Assembly: GCA_947499075.1 (NCBI GenBank)
Contig: CANMNA010000016.1
Coordinates: 1 to 37,103, forward strand
Direction: 5' to 3'
From: Myxococcales bacterium
GTDB taxonomy: Bacteria; Myxococcota_A; UBA9042
Length of the DNA stretch: 37,103 bases
A program made the position numbers and the translations under genes. The stretch's first letter is position 1. Every line of letters starts with the position of its first letter. This document shows positions 17,101 through 25,124 of the stretch, piece by piece. The notes beneath the pieces were generated by a model. That model ran no database searches. It saw only the letters and a list, made by a program, of their open reading frames with translations, and was not told where the DNA came from.

Positions 17101-17442
17101 GTCGGTTAGGCCGTCGCAGTCGTTGTCCTTGCCGTCGCAGGTGTTTTCGCTGATCTGATAGCCCGCAGGCGCATTGAGCGCCTTGCCGTCCGCACCGGTC
17201 GGCTTGGCGACTTTCTTGTCGGTCCACACCCAAGTGCCGCACACCGCTGCGTTGTTCTTGACGGTGCAGGTGCCGGTCCATCCGCCGCACACGCCCTTGG
17301 TTTGACACGGGTTGGGCGTGCACGGATCAAAGCCGCTTTGCTGAGTTACCTGCACGGTGCAGCCCAAGGCGCCGCTGGCCAACGCGACAAGACACAGCCA
17401 GAGGCGCAGGCAACGGCCGAACTGGGCAAAGCGTTGAGGCAT
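14116..17442 (-). CDS. Large lipoprotein with nine MopE-type metal-binding repeats and C-terminal propeller-like region
   Basis: The 1108-residue protein starts at 17442, with AGGAG ten bases upstream. The leader LWLCLVALASGALGC gives a probable lipidated Cys. Nine copies of a CDGKDNDCDG-type motif follow between about residues 95 and 600, each with flanking Cys pairs and roughly 60 residues apart. This is the MopE-like putative metal-binding motif, in which the acidic Asp/Asn core is thought to bind calcium. A Cys-rich spacer follows. The last ~370 residues lack Cys and have repeating beta patterns such as DSVVLADGSVAVAWTVD, SRLAATAIGAGFAIAWV and PTVAWTGTSFVVAWSGEG, suggesting a beta-propeller. 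It is a likely surface-exposed adhesion or binding protein. It starts 25 bases after the PEGA-like gene stop, so the two are probably co-transcribed. The ligand is unknown. Confidence 0.85.
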   Translation of the reverse strand: MPQRFAQFGRCLRLWLCLVALASGALGCTVQVTQQSGFDPCTPNPCQTKGVCGGWTGTCTVKNNAAVCGTWVWTDKKVAKPTGADGKALNAPAGYQISENTCDGKDNDCDGLTDEGAIGDATKVCPAVGVCGGVKPAMLCLGGQWLCGFGATLGFEASETTCDGKDNDCDGKTDEEVQPKATDCKRSGVCAGLAAPTCAGEPGWTCGYDKASDYEAAETLCDGKDNDCDGAIDSGLSPAALAGKATCKALGVCATASDIVCKGGQPVCAYTAATFEANETSCDGLDNDCDGTTDSYPGSELPLQATDTAGCSTKGVCAAKGAVARVCTAGQFACSYAKTAGYEATESQCDGKDNDCDGQVDNIASKPSPSPCGSKGVCADGVATCASNLWQCDWTALVTKGYEPFEQTCDGKDNDCDGQTDESLDVAKNSCNLQGVCQWGVAVTCAASKASCDYTHVLGYQNVTETVCDGLDNNCNGKTDEPEALDGSKAGCSVGVCAGKATASCAAGKWSCDTSAAVGYEATEKACDGKDNDCDGLTDENLSDAASCPAQGVCSAGVTALCLGGKYLCNFSSVSGYEAIEATCDAKDNDCDGKADTAVCAPAAPCTANDQCASGVCVALAGGNTKACALDAKQCAVADAAGKVSLIDNGAALCASTDSQQTCSAGTLSAAKACPSDKPACVNGQCVVCAPNAKTCDVADKAKVVQCSADGLTSSPIANCASGEKCAGAGDCVPDGPFALSDTAEAAVWHDSVVLADGSVAVAWTVDKGSVGELRVRMFSATGVAKGPSVVGQGDRKPIKGSRLAATAIGAGFAIAWVTTHDDKDIALGVFDKDGKLQGNPVIANDPDTTANQDQPALASFGSTIVAVWAAEDLDFSGYAIGLRTFDATGKGLVATLIANQSTSVNDAIDGDQDSPAVACKPSGDCAIVFVHKQPTGKGKIRARTLSSAGTLAASLLTLSTAANSANQQQPTVAWTGTSFVVAWSGEGIESGTGTGIAIRPYDVNLSVLGGAAVAQANEQAAGNQIQPSLRARNGGVALVWNVAGLGSVRDFSATAAPLAAEASFGSGATATLAMLAKLVVLGDGKQLLQFFNDKGGTAPTVSQGQFR
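15655..17150 (-). repeat. Nine tandem in-gene repeats encoding MopE motifs
   Basis: Blocks reading gccgtcgcagtcgttgtc on the plus strand recur near 15660, 15835, 16010, 16190, 16375, 16560, 16755, 16930 and 17110. The spacing is about 175-200 bases. Core motifs are nearly identical in DNA while the spacers vary, as expected for coding repeats expanded by duplication and then diverged. They lie inside a single open frame and are not a CRISPR array. Confidence 0.85.
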
Positions 17443-17467
17443 CGTCAGTAGACTCCTGCGGGTCATG

Positions 17468-18778
17468 CTAAAACGTCCACGAAAGACCGGCACCGGTCGG
17501 CAGCACCACCAAAGTGGGCGGCCGCCATCCGCTGCGACCTTGGGCGATGAGCGACCGGCTTGCGGAACCGGCGTCCGTCATTTTGGGCTTGGGCCCTTCG
17601 TCGGCAGCGGCATCCGCAGACGGCGCCAGCATCCACCACAGCGAGCCGATCGCGACCAGCGCACCGCCACCGATAAAGGCATAGTTGGCCAATTGGGCGT
17701 TGGATTCGGTCTGCTGGCGGTAGAAAGCGAAGTCGGAGTCGTAGGCGGCCTTGCTCAGCCCCTGGGCCTGCAAGTCGTTGGCATCCGCACCATTTTGGGT
17801 TGCCTGGAACCCAAACCAGCCACCCGCGCCGACGGCGACCACGCCCAGCGCCGAAGACACCAGCGGCCCCCACGTGTGGATGCTAGAACGCTTCGGTTTG
17901 GTGGTCATGCCAAACTCGACGACGGGACCATCGGGCTCCGGCACTTTCTTATCTTCGGGGACACCCACACCGTCAGGCTTCTTGATCCGCGACTTGACCG
18001 GTTCAGCCAATTGCGGACCGGTATCTTCCAGACCCAGCGCCACCGCCACGAACTCGCCGCCATCGGGGGCGACTTGCACGGTTTGCAGCTCGCTTTGGTA
18101 GCCGCGCGCCGTGCTGTACACCGCCCAAGTGCCGGCTTGCAGGAAAACGCCGCCGGTCCCCAGCACCACCCGGTCGAAGCTGCGCGCAGCGGCACCGGCG
18201 CCCTTGGCGGGCTCGCCTGGCATCTGGCGGGTCAACTCGACGCGGGCACCCTCGGGCTGGACCTGTACGGTCACACGTACCAGACCGGGCGGCACCAGCG
18301 GCTCCAGCCGAACAAGCTCGGCGGCGACGCGAGACCGCTCGTCAGCGGCCAAATCGTGGTCCTGGGCCCGGCGCAAGGCGTCGTGGGCTTCGGCATACAG
18401 CTTGGCTTTTTCGGCGGCGCGGGCAGCGGCCAGCAAGTAATCTGGGTGCGGATGCTTGCGATAGGCGGCCTTGAAGTGTTCGGCGGCCATTTCGTCGGCA
18501 CCCGCCCGCAGCTCGACCCGGCCCAGTGCGGCCAAGCGCAGCGACGCGGCGTACCGCTCGGTCGGCGATCCTTCGGTGTTCAGGCGCCCGGTCGCCAGCG
18601 TGCCGCCCGTCTGGCCACCGCAGGCGCTGGTCAAGATCAGCACAACCAGCACCAACGCAATGCGCAGCCTGCCTTGGCCGCGGGCACGGGCAGGCGACGG
18701 CAACGCGGGCGACAGACTGGTCAACAAATGAGGTGGCAATGTAGGCGGCGACAGCGGAGGTGAAGGCGGCCCGCTCAT
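17468..18778 (-). CDS. PEGA-like lipoprotein with TPR-like N-terminal half and C-terminal membrane segments
   Basis: The 436-residue protein begins with a long proline-rich leader, then LRIALVLVVLILTSAC, a lipobox with Cys near residue 53. Residues ~70-160 form an Ala-rich helical TPR-like region (EMAAEHFKAAYRKHPHPDYLLAAARAAEKAK). Residues ~165-250 resemble a PEGA-type beta module (VRVTVQVQPEGARVELT, then FLQAGTWAVYSTARGYQSELQTVQVAPDG). Two hydrophobic stretches, near 325-345 (PLVSSALGVVAVGAGGWFGF) and 390-410 (YAFIGGGALVAIGSLWWML), look like membrane segments. The layout of TPR, PEGA and two hydrophobic helices is common in Myxococcota envelope proteins of unknown function. The next gene starts 25 bases downstream. 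PEGA membership is by resemblance only. Confidence 0.7.
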   Translation of the reverse strand: MSGPPSPPLSPPTLPPHLLTSLSPALPSPARARGQGRLRIALVLVVLILTSACGGQTGGTLATGRLNTEGSPTERYAASLRLAALGRVELRAGADEMAAEHFKAAYRKHPHPDYLLAAARAAEKAKLYAEAHDALRRAQDHDLAADERSRVAAELVRLEPLVPPGLVRVTVQVQPEGARVELTRQMPGEPAKGAGAAARSFDRVVLGTGGVFLQAGTWAVYSTARGYQSELQTVQVAPDGGEFVAVALGLEDTGPQLAEPVKSRIKKPDGVGVPEDKKVPEPDGPVVEFGMTTKPKRSSIHTWGPLVSSALGVVAVGAGGWFGFQATQNGADANDLQAQGLSKAAYDSDFAFYRQQTESNAQLANYAFIGGGALVAIGSLWWMLAPSADAAADEGPKPKMTDAGSASRSLIAQGRSGWRPPTLVVLPTGAGLSWTF

Positions 18779-18786
18779 CGCCTGCC

Positions 18787-18815
18787 AGCCTATGCGCAGA
18801 GCCGATAGGTGTCAA
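18787..18815 (-). promoter_or_regulatory. Candidate sigma-70 promoter for the PEGA-like gene
   Basis: On the minus strand, TTGACA (18815-18810) and TAGGCT (18792-18787) are 17 bases apart, directly before the ATG at 18778. The -35 is perfect and the -10 weak. Transcription would begin very near the start codon, giving an almost leaderless message. It could launch a transcript of the PEGA-like, MopE and fumarase genes. Confidence 0.3.
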
Positions 18816-18850
18816 TGAAAGCGGGTCAAATCGGGCGACACTGCCCGCTA

Positions 18851-21800
18851 CTACTTGGTTTTTGGGCAGGTGCGGACGGCGCGATCGCGGCGGCTGCGGT
18901 AGCGGCCGTCATTGAACAGCACACCGTCGCAGGCGACGCCGTCGCCGACCCATCCGCCCGACACAGCGCCCCACCACTGGGGCGGCGGGCCGTCCCACGC
19001 CTGCATGGTCAAGTCCGGCAGGGCAGCGGTGCCCAGCGCCAAGCGAAACACCTGCGTAAAGCCCTTGGCCGGCGGCGGCACCGCCAAGAGCAACCGGTCC
19101 TTATGACCGGGCGCCCCAAAGAACACCAACCGGGCTTGGACAACACCGGGCTCGGTGCTGACCAGCGACCAGTCGCTCTTCGGACCAAACTGCAGCGACC
19201 ACAGCTTGAGCGCGCCATCGACTTGGGCCACCAGCAAGCGGTTGGACAGCGGATCGTACGAAATCGCGGTGCCGCGCTTCCAGATCGGACCCGGCCCCTC
19301 GCCCGACTGCCAAACCAATGTTTTTGAGATGTTCCAGTCCAGTCGCCACAGCTCGGCGGCGCCAGATGGACCCAACGTGTAGATATACCATATGGCGGGA
19401 TCCAGCGTCGGCGTAGCCGAAGCATCCGCTGCAATCACAGGAAGTTGACTGTTCATCGCTGGCGGCAACTCGCCGCCCTGGCCTAGCTTGGGTTCGACCA
19501 GCAGGCCGCCCGGCGCGGTGACCAGCGGGCCATCGCCCATCAGCGCGGCTGTGCCCGCGGCGGTCGCCGTTGACCCCACGCCACCCCACAGGACGACTTG
19601 CTCGCCGTCGGGTCCCAAGATGGCGGTCGCGAGCGTGCGGCCCGCCTGCGGCGAAGGCGTCGCCATTTTTTGCCAGCCGGCGCCTTGCGACCACCGCCAC
19701 GCCGCGGCCGTCGCAGTCAGCAGGTTGCCGCGCGGCACGCCGCCGCCGACCCGGACAATATAACCGCCGCTGTGCAGCCACTTGGCTCCGACCGCGGTCT
19801 CGGGTTCAGCGTCGAGTGTGGTCCATCCGGCGGGCAAGCGGACCCAAGTGTCGGGTTGGGGCAGACCAGACGGGTCGGCGCCCAAGGCCACCAGCAACCC
19901 CAGACTGCTGGCGACCACCAGCGGATCGCGCAGCGGTGGCTGACCGGCGGGGTACGGTTGCCACGCCCCATCGCCCGCCGGATTGTGCAGTGCGGGGGCG
20001 AGCGCCCCGTCCTTGCGCGCGGCGCCAAGCCAGACCAATGTGTCCGCGGTTTGGGTCGCTGTCAGTTGGCCAATCGAGGTCAGATCGGTGGGCATGGGCG
20101 CTGTTGCCAGCGTCTTCCACGCAGTGCCACCCCAGACCAGCTGCGCAGACACCGCGGTGCCCGCACTGGTCAGGCCGGCGACCGTCCACGCCGTGCCGGT
20201 GTGGGCACCCGTCCACGCCAGCGCTGCCAGCCCGGGCTGCGGCACCGCGGTCTGCCAAGCGCCGGCCTTGGCCTGATAGTGCTGTACGACCGCTTGGCCA
20301 CCGTCCAAGGTGTTGCCGAGTAGCCAGACATCGCTGTTGCCCGCAACGACCGCGACCGCTGCAGTCACCGCCGTCGGCGGCTCGGGCAGAGGAGGCACGG
20401 CGAGCACTGCCGTGCCGTCCTCGCTGATGGCGGTCAGTGGCGCCGCATTGCCTTGCGGATCGGTACCACCCAGCACGACCCAGATTTTTTGGCCGCCGGC
20501 CTGATGCCAGACCGCCGCGGCCCCGGTCCGCCGCAGCGCATGGTGGCTCAGCAAACGCGTCCACAGGCCCAACTTGGCGTCGAGCCGCCACAATTCGGGC
20601 GACAGCACTTCTTCGCCCAGCGCGTTGGCCTCCAAGCCGCCGGCCACCCACAGCTTGGCGAGGTCAGGTTCCGGACCCGCAGACCACGCCGCGCCCCGGC
20701 GCGCCAACGGCCGGCCATCGTCCCATGCTGTCACCGCCGTCCACTCGGTCGCCAGCCCTTCGTCGGTCAGGCCGTCGCAGTCATTGTCGAGGCCGTCACA
20801 GCTGTTCTCCGCTGGTTGATAGCCACTTTGACCGTCAAAACTGCATTGCCACTGCGCATCGACGCAGACGGGAACCGGCACCAAGGCCGTGCACACGCCC
20901 GCCGTCTCGCAGGTAAAGCCAACTGGCAACTGGGCGATCTCGTCGGTCTGGCCATCGCAGTCGTCGTCCAGGCCATTGCACAGTTCAGGCTTGGCCTCGC
21001 CTTTGGGACCATCGGCATTGGTCGAGCAGGTCGCCTGACCCAGCGTGCCGCACACTACGCTGCCTTTGCCGCAGCTGCCGCTGCCGTCGCACTTGGCGCC
21101 CAAGGCCAAGCCCTGCCACCCCAGCTTTTCGTCCGTCATCCCATCGCAGTCGTCGTCCTGGCCGTTGCACAACTCCGGCTTGGCCTGACTCTGCGGGCCA
21201 TCGGCCAAGGTCGAACAGGTGACGGTGCCCTGGGCGCTGCACGCCACCACGCCGTTGCCACACAGCCCTTTGCCGGCACAAGCGGCACCCAAAGCCACGC
21301 CGTTGAGCGCGAAATTCTCGTCGGTCAAGCCGTCGCAGTCGTCGTCTTGTCCGTTGCACTCTTCGTCGTGGGCCGGCGAGCCGGACTGGCCAACCGCCGA
21401 CGAACACACAGTTTTCCCCTTCTTATCGCACACGACCTTGCCTGCGCCGCACGCACCGGGGCTGATGCAGGCTTGGCCGACCGGCTGGCCCTGCAAGGTC
21501 AGGCCTTCATCGGTCAGTCCGTCGCAGTCGTCATCGCGACCGTTGCACGCCTCTGGCTTGGCCTTGCTGTCGGGCCCACCCGGATCCGACGAGCAGATCG
21601 GCGCACCGCTGGCGCTGCACACGACCTTGCCGATCCCGCAGTCGCCGGTGCCCAAGCACGGCGCGCCGACGGCCACCCCGCCGCTGCCCGCTTCGCCGAG
21701 CACAAAGCCCTCGTCGGTCTGGCCGTCGCAGTCGTCGTCTTTGCCATTGCAGGCTTCAGCCTTGGACTGCGGCTGGCTGCCGTTCGGGTTGGTCGAGCAA

Positions 21801-22483
21801 GTCGCATAGCCGACCGCACACACGACGACGCCGGGCCCACAGGCGCCGATGCCGCTGCACGGCTGACCGATGCCATTGCCTTGATACACATAGCCTTCGT
21901 CGACTTGCCCGTCGCAGTCGTTGTCGACGCCGTCGCAGGCCTCACCGAGTTGCCAGCCAGGCACAACCTTGTAGTCACACGCCAATTCTCCGCCACTGCA
22001 ACTGGCCGTGATGACGGCAGCCGGTTGCGCGCACACACCCAAGTGCGCACAGGCCAACTTGGCCAGCGTTTTGGCGTCGGTCTGAACAGCCTGATCGTCG
22101 GCATCGCGCTCGTCGTCCAAACAGTCGCTGTCGCGATCAGCCAAGGCCGACTCAACGATGTCGGGCTTGCCGTCACTGTCGCTGTCAAGCGGTTTGGCGA
22201 CCTCGGGGCCGACTTCGCTGCCGTCTGGCTTGCCGTCGCCATCGCTGTCGGCGTGGCGCGGATCGCTGCGCAGGCGGTGCTCGTCTCTGTTGGCCAAGCC
22301 GTCGCCGTCGTCGTCGGCACCGGGCAAAAGGCACAAATTGGAGTAGCACAGGTTGGTCGCGCACTGCGATGAGGCAACGCAGGCAGCGCCAGTAGCCAGA
22401 TCGCTTTGGCATGCCGCCGCCGCCAGCATCAGAATTGCTGCCAGCCAACACGCTTGCCGTCGCCTGCCGCCGCTGTGGGCCAC
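18851..22483 (-). CDS. Large lipoprotein with type 3 Asp repeats, seven MopE motifs and Kelch-like propeller
   Basis: I place the start at the GTG at 22483, preceded by AGAGG, giving 1210 residues. An in-frame ATG at 22666 would overlap the radical SAM gene and bury the signal sequence. The leader WLAAILMLAAAAC ends in a lipobox. Next come acidic calcium-type repeats as in thrombospondin type 3 modules (DDDGDGLANRDEH, DSDGDGKPDGSE, DSDSDGKPDIVE). Seven MopE-type motifs follow, six with a DDDCDG or DNDCDG core after CNG/CDG and then QTDEG-like ends. The C-terminal ~580 residues resemble a Kelch/galactose-oxidase beta-propeller (LAKLWVAGGLEANALGEEV, GQKIWVVLGGTDPQGNA, GEQVVLWGGVG). It is probably a surface-exposed calcium-stabilised binding protein. 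It lies 89 bases after the radical SAM gene on the same strand. Confidence 0.85.
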   Translation of the reverse strand: MAHSGGRRRQACWLAAILMLAAAACQSDLATGAACVASSQCATNLCYSNLCLLPGADDDGDGLANRDEHRLRSDPRHADSDGDGKPDGSEVGPEVAKPLDSDSDGKPDIVESALADRDSDCLDDERDADDQAVQTDAKTLAKLACAHLGVCAQPAAVITASCSGGELACDYKVVPGWQLGEACDGVDNDCDGQVDEGYVYQGNGIGQPCSGIGACGPGVVVCAVGYATCSTNPNGSQPQSKAEACNGKDDDCDGQTDEGFVLGEAGSGGVAVGAPCLGTGDCGIGKVVCSASGAPICSSDPGGPDSKAKPEACNGRDDDCDGLTDEGLTLQGQPVGQACISPGACGAGKVVCDKKGKTVCSSAVGQSGSPAHDEECNGQDDDCDGLTDENFALNGVALGAACAGKGLCGNGVVACSAQGTVTCSTLADGPQSQAKPELCNGQDDDCDGMTDEKLGWQGLALGAKCDGSGSCGKGSVVCGTLGQATCSTNADGPKGEAKPELCNGLDDDCDGQTDEIAQLPVGFTCETAGVCTALVPVPVCVDAQWQCSFDGQSGYQPAENSCDGLDNDCDGLTDEGLATEWTAVTAWDDGRPLARRGAAWSAGPEPDLAKLWVAGGLEANALGEEVLSPELWRLDAKLGLWTRLLSHHALRRTGAAAVWHQAGGQKIWVVLGGTDPQGNAAPLTAISEDGTAVLAVPPLPEPPTAVTAAVAVVAGNSDVWLLGNTLDGGQAVVQHYQAKAGAWQTAVPQPGLAALAWTGAHTGTAWTVAGLTSAGTAVSAQLVWGGTAWKTLATAPMPTDLTSIGQLTATQTADTLVWLGAARKDGALAPALHNPAGDGAWQPYPAGQPPLRDPLVVASSLGLLVALGADPSGLPQPDTWVRLPAGWTTLDAEPETAVGAKWLHSGGYIVRVGGGVPRGNLLTATAAAWRWSQGAGWQKMATPSPQAGRTLATAILGPDGEQVVLWGGVGSTATAAGTAALMGDGPLVTAPGGLLVEPKLGQGGELPPAMNSQLPVIAADASATPTLDPAIWYIYTLGPSGAAELWRLDWNISKTLVWQSGEGPGPIWKRGTAISYDPLSNRLLVAQVDGALKLWSLQFGPKSDWSLVSTEPGVVQARLVFFGAPGHKDRLLLAVPPPAKGFTQVFRLALGTAALPDLTMQAWDGPPPQWWGAVSGGWVGDGVACDGVLFNDGRYRSRRDRAVRTCPKTK
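20760..21935 (-). repeat. Seven in-gene repeats encoding MopE motifs
   Basis: Plus-strand blocks containing gccgtcgcagtcgtcgtc or close variants recur near 20770, 20950, 21140, 21330, 21520, 21725 and 21910, about 190 bases apart, within one open frame. The repeat unit also carries a conserved G-x-x-C-x-G-x-G-x-C-G-x-G-x-V-x-C segment between the acidic cores, which differs from the spacer of the neighbouring nine-repeat gene. Confidence 0.85.
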
Positions 22484-22572
22484 GCCTACCTCTGGGCGAC
22501 CGCGGTCGGCGGTCGGCGCACGGCGATGATTGTACCAATTGGAGCGGTTGGAAAGGATGGCGGGCCGAGAGT

Positions 22573-24864
22573 TCAGTCGCCCCAGCGCGCCTGCGCTTGA
22601 TCCTTCCACTCTTTGGGCCAGTAGTAAAAGCCTTCGCACGCTGTCGACATCAGACAGGTCTCGCACTTGGCCTCGTGGCGCCGCCGCGACTGCAAGTAGT
22701 CAAACAGATTGACATCGTCCATCGTCACAAAGATCATGTGGCGCTGAAGCTTGCCAATGTCGCTCAGGCCATAGGCTTCGTAGCCCGGCAAAAAGCATAG
22801 CGGCAAATTGATGATCTGGAAGCGAATCTTGTCGCCAAATTGATCGATCAACTGCATGACCAGCGCCGCCGCTTCGGCCGGATCGGGCTGACACTCGGCG
22901 CTCGCCCGCCCAAATGGCGTGAGAAATTGGACATTGCACAGCTTGACGCCGAGATCGACCAGCAGTTGCCCGTACTCCAGCAGCACCGGCGTGTTGATCT
23001 TGGTCAGCGTGACGTTGACCCCAAATTCGACGCCATGCTTTTCCGCCAGCGGTCGCGCATGGGCAATGCCTGAGATCGTCTGGCGAAACGCGCCTTTGGC
23101 CTGCACGTTCTCTTCATGCACGGCTTCGTTGGGCCCGTGCAGTGACACCAACAGCGAGGTCAGGCCTGAGCGCACGACTTTTTCGGCATTGCGCGGCAGC
23201 GCCATCATCCGGCCGTTGGTCGTCAGGTTGATCTGCTGGTAGCCCAGGCCTTTGGCGGCGCGGATCAGCTCAAACAGGTGCGGGTTGGTGGTCGGCTCGC
23301 CGCCATCAAAATCGCACAGATCAAAGCCCTGCTGGCGGCGCTCTGCCAAAAAGCCGATCTGCTTTTCAGTGTCGCCATGCCAGTCACTGCGGTTGCCGGT
23401 CGCACAGAACACGCAGTGGTTGTTGCAGACATATGTCGTGTTCATGATGACTTTGCGCGGCCGCCACATCGCCAGCTTGGTCTCGAACACTTGCTTGGCG
23501 GCCCACAGCTCACCGGGAGTCCAATCGCGGCCAGTCAGCACCGGCTTGCCTTGAAAAAGCGGGCCAATGTCGCGGTCCTCTCGGGTCGTCCACAGTTTTT
23601 GCGCGGTCGCCGTTTGGTGCAGCGCTGTGCCCAGAATCGGCGTGGCGAATTGCAGCAACGGCTCGGCTTGCAACTTTTCGTACAAGGTCCAAGCAGTCTT
23701 CAGAGTGTGCAGGATCTCGACCCGGGTCTCGCCCGGCTGACCGATCATCCAGTGCACCACCAGCCGCAGCCCGGCGGCCTGGCACCACTGGGCCACGCGC
23801 TCGGTGGCCTGCAGATCGAAGCGCTTGCCGATCAAATCATTGGCCACGCGCTCTACCGCCGACTCGGCCGAGACCGACAGCACCGGCGTGATCGTGGCCA
23901 GCCGCTGCACCTGCTGCTCGCTGAGCCGATCGGCGCGCATGCCGTTGGGAAAATCGAGCTGCAGCCCAAATTCCTCAGCCACATCGAGCAGACCATCGAA
24001 GTGACCCGGGTGGACGTTGACCAATTCGTCCAGCACCACCCAGCGCCGCACCCCGTAGGTGTCGCGCAGCAGCTTGGCATGGGCCCGCAGTTGGTCGGTG
24101 CTGTGGCGGCGGTAGGCCTTGCCCTCCAAGCCCGCGCGCGACCACGGGTTAGACGTGCAGAAGTTGCACTTGTAGACACATCCGCGCGACGTCTTGACCG
24201 CGACCAGCGGCGGGTCGAGCGCGAAAATCTCGCGCTTGTGGCGGCTCTTGGCCACCCGGCCCAAAAACTTGCCGAACGCCGCGAAATCGATGAGGTCGTA
24301 CGCGGGCAGCGGCAAATCGTCCAGCGCCTCGACCGTTGGCGCGCCCACGGCGATCCGGGCGGGCGGCACCTGCCCATCGACCAATTGCTGCAGCATTGGG
24401 CCGAGGGCGCCCTCGGCCTCGTACTTGCATCCCCACTGCAAGCCGAGGTCGTCCAGCTCCGGCTCGCCCCACTCGATAAAGTGCATGCCGCCGACGTCGC
24501 AGTCCGCAAGCACCTGCGGCACATGGACGTACCGTTTATTCAAGTGCTCGACAAGGCTGCGCAATTCAGCAGAAGCGGGCCGTGATCGCAGCCACGGGCT
24601 GTGGGCCAGCACGATCGCGTCGGGCGCTTGGGCCGGCAGCTTGGCGGTCAAGCCGGACATGGGAATCCCCAGCCGAATCATGCCTGTACCTTCACTGAGT
24701 AGACCCGACGACGGCTGGCACAGGGCGTCGAGCACTTGGACAGTGTGACCGGCGGCGCGCAGTTCAGCCGCCGCTTGCCACAGGCCCAGCGAAGCGAAAT
24801 ACGGGTAATCGATGAAATCGGCGTGCAACAGCAGCGGCGGTTGCACAAGCAGGTAATTGGCCAC
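22573..24864 (-). CDS. Tandem radical SAM protein with B12-binding-like N-terminus and C-terminal Cys cluster
   Basis: The 763-residue protein holds two complete radical SAM cluster motifs: C229-x3-C233-x2-C236 in TSRGCVYKCNFC and C480-x3-C484-x2-C487 in TYVCNNHCVFC. The N-terminal ~180 residues (NYLLVQPPLLL, then AAAELRAAGHTVQVLDA) resemble the cobalamin-binding Rossmann-like domain of B12-dependent radical SAM enzymes, but the DxHxxG cobalamin motif is not evident. The second module has the GGEP motif (521-524) and a MoaA/SPASM-like layout ending in C734-x2-C737-x5-C743, a possible auxiliary cluster. The start is a GTG at 24864. It is divergent from a Cys-rich lipoprotein gene and followed by MopE-type lipoproteins. 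The substrate is unknown; peptide or lipid modification are both possible. The two-domain fusion is certain from sequence. Confidence 0.88.
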   Translation of the reverse strand: MANYLLVQPPLLLHADFIDYPYFASLGLWQAAAELRAAGHTVQVLDALCQPSSGLLSEGTGMIRLGIPMSGLTAKLPAQAPDAIVLAHSPWLRSRPASAELRSLVEHLNKRYVHVPQVLADCDVGGMHFIEWGEPELDDLGLQWGCKYEAEGALGPMLQQLVDGQVPPARIAVGAPTVEALDDLPLPAYDLIDFAAFGKFLGRVAKSRHKREIFALDPPLVAVKTSRGCVYKCNFCTSNPWSRAGLEGKAYRRHSTDQLRAHAKLLRDTYGVRRWVVLDELVNVHPGHFDGLLDVAEEFGLQLDFPNGMRADRLSEQQVQRLATITPVLSVSAESAVERVANDLIGKRFDLQATERVAQWCQAAGLRLVVHWMIGQPGETRVEILHTLKTAWTLYEKLQAEPLLQFATPILGTALHQTATAQKLWTTREDRDIGPLFQGKPVLTGRDWTPGELWAAKQVFETKLAMWRPRKVIMNTTYVCNNHCVFCATGNRSDWHGDTEKQIGFLAERRQQGFDLCDFDGGEPTTNPHLFELIRAAKGLGYQQINLTTNGRMMALPRNAEKVVRSGLTSLLVSLHGPNEAVHEENVQAKGAFRQTISGIAHARPLAEKHGVEFGVNVTLTKINTPVLLEYGQLLVDLGVKLCNVQFLTPFGRASAECQPDPAEAAALVMQLIDQFGDKIRFQIINLPLCFLPGYEAYGLSDIGKLQRHMIFVTMDDVNLFDYLQSRRRHEAKCETCLMSTACEGFYYWPKEWKDQAQARWGD

Positions 24865-24912
24865 AGCCTTCCCGTGCGGTCCGGCGCGGAATCAGCGCAG
24901 GACGGCTTGGGC

Positions 24913-24941
24913 AGTATCACGGCCTGGGCCGCCCACGGCAA
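24913..24941 (-). promoter_or_regulatory. Weak candidate promoter for the radical SAM gene
   Basis: On the minus strand, TTGCCG (24941-24936) and GATACT (24918-24913) are 17 bases apart, each matching four of six consensus bases, about 49 bases before the GTG start. This is a low-certainty match in GC-rich sequence. Confidence 0.2.
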
Positions 24942-25050
24942 GGCAGGCCACAGCAACGCCTGAAGTTGTGCGGCGTTTTCGCGCTGGGTCAACCAGCGGC
25001 GCTGCGGTTGTGCTGGGGTGCCGCGGTCCCCCCCGCGTTGGCGATAGCAG

Positions 25051-25079
25051 TTGAACCCGAGGCGACAGGTGCGTATTCT
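25051..25079 (+). promoter_or_regulatory. Candidate promoter for the Cys-rich repeat lipoprotein
   Basis: TTGAAC (25051-25056) and TATTCT (25074-25079) are separated by exactly 17 bases, with four of six matches in each box. Transcription near 25086 would give a leader of about 39 bases before the ATG at 25125, which has AAGGCGG as ribosome-binding site. The 260-base divergent spacer holds nothing else clear. Confidence 0.4.
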
Positions 25080-25124
25080 TGGCAGTTCGGGCGCGCCGCG
25101 GTGCGGGCGTCAAAGGCGGTTGGC

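Noticed and set aside
14182..17109. 975-codon plus-strand open frame
   Set aside because: It is the antisense of the nine-repeat MopE gene; absence of stops follows from high GC and the repeats. The translation is low complexity (GLAVAVVV-type strings).
15655..17150. Regularly spaced repeats resembling a CRISPR array
   Set aside because: Spacing of about 180 bases, repeats in one open frame and variable coding spacers identify them as protein repeats.
20453..22372. 639-codon plus-strand open frame
   Set aside because: Antisense of the seven MopE repeats; the translation shows the same repetitive VGLAVAVVV artefact.
22484..22666. Upstream ATG start for the Kelch/MopE lipoprotein
   Set aside because: It would overlap the radical SAM gene by 94 bases and place ~75 residues before the signal sequence; the GTG at 22483 has a ribosome-binding site.
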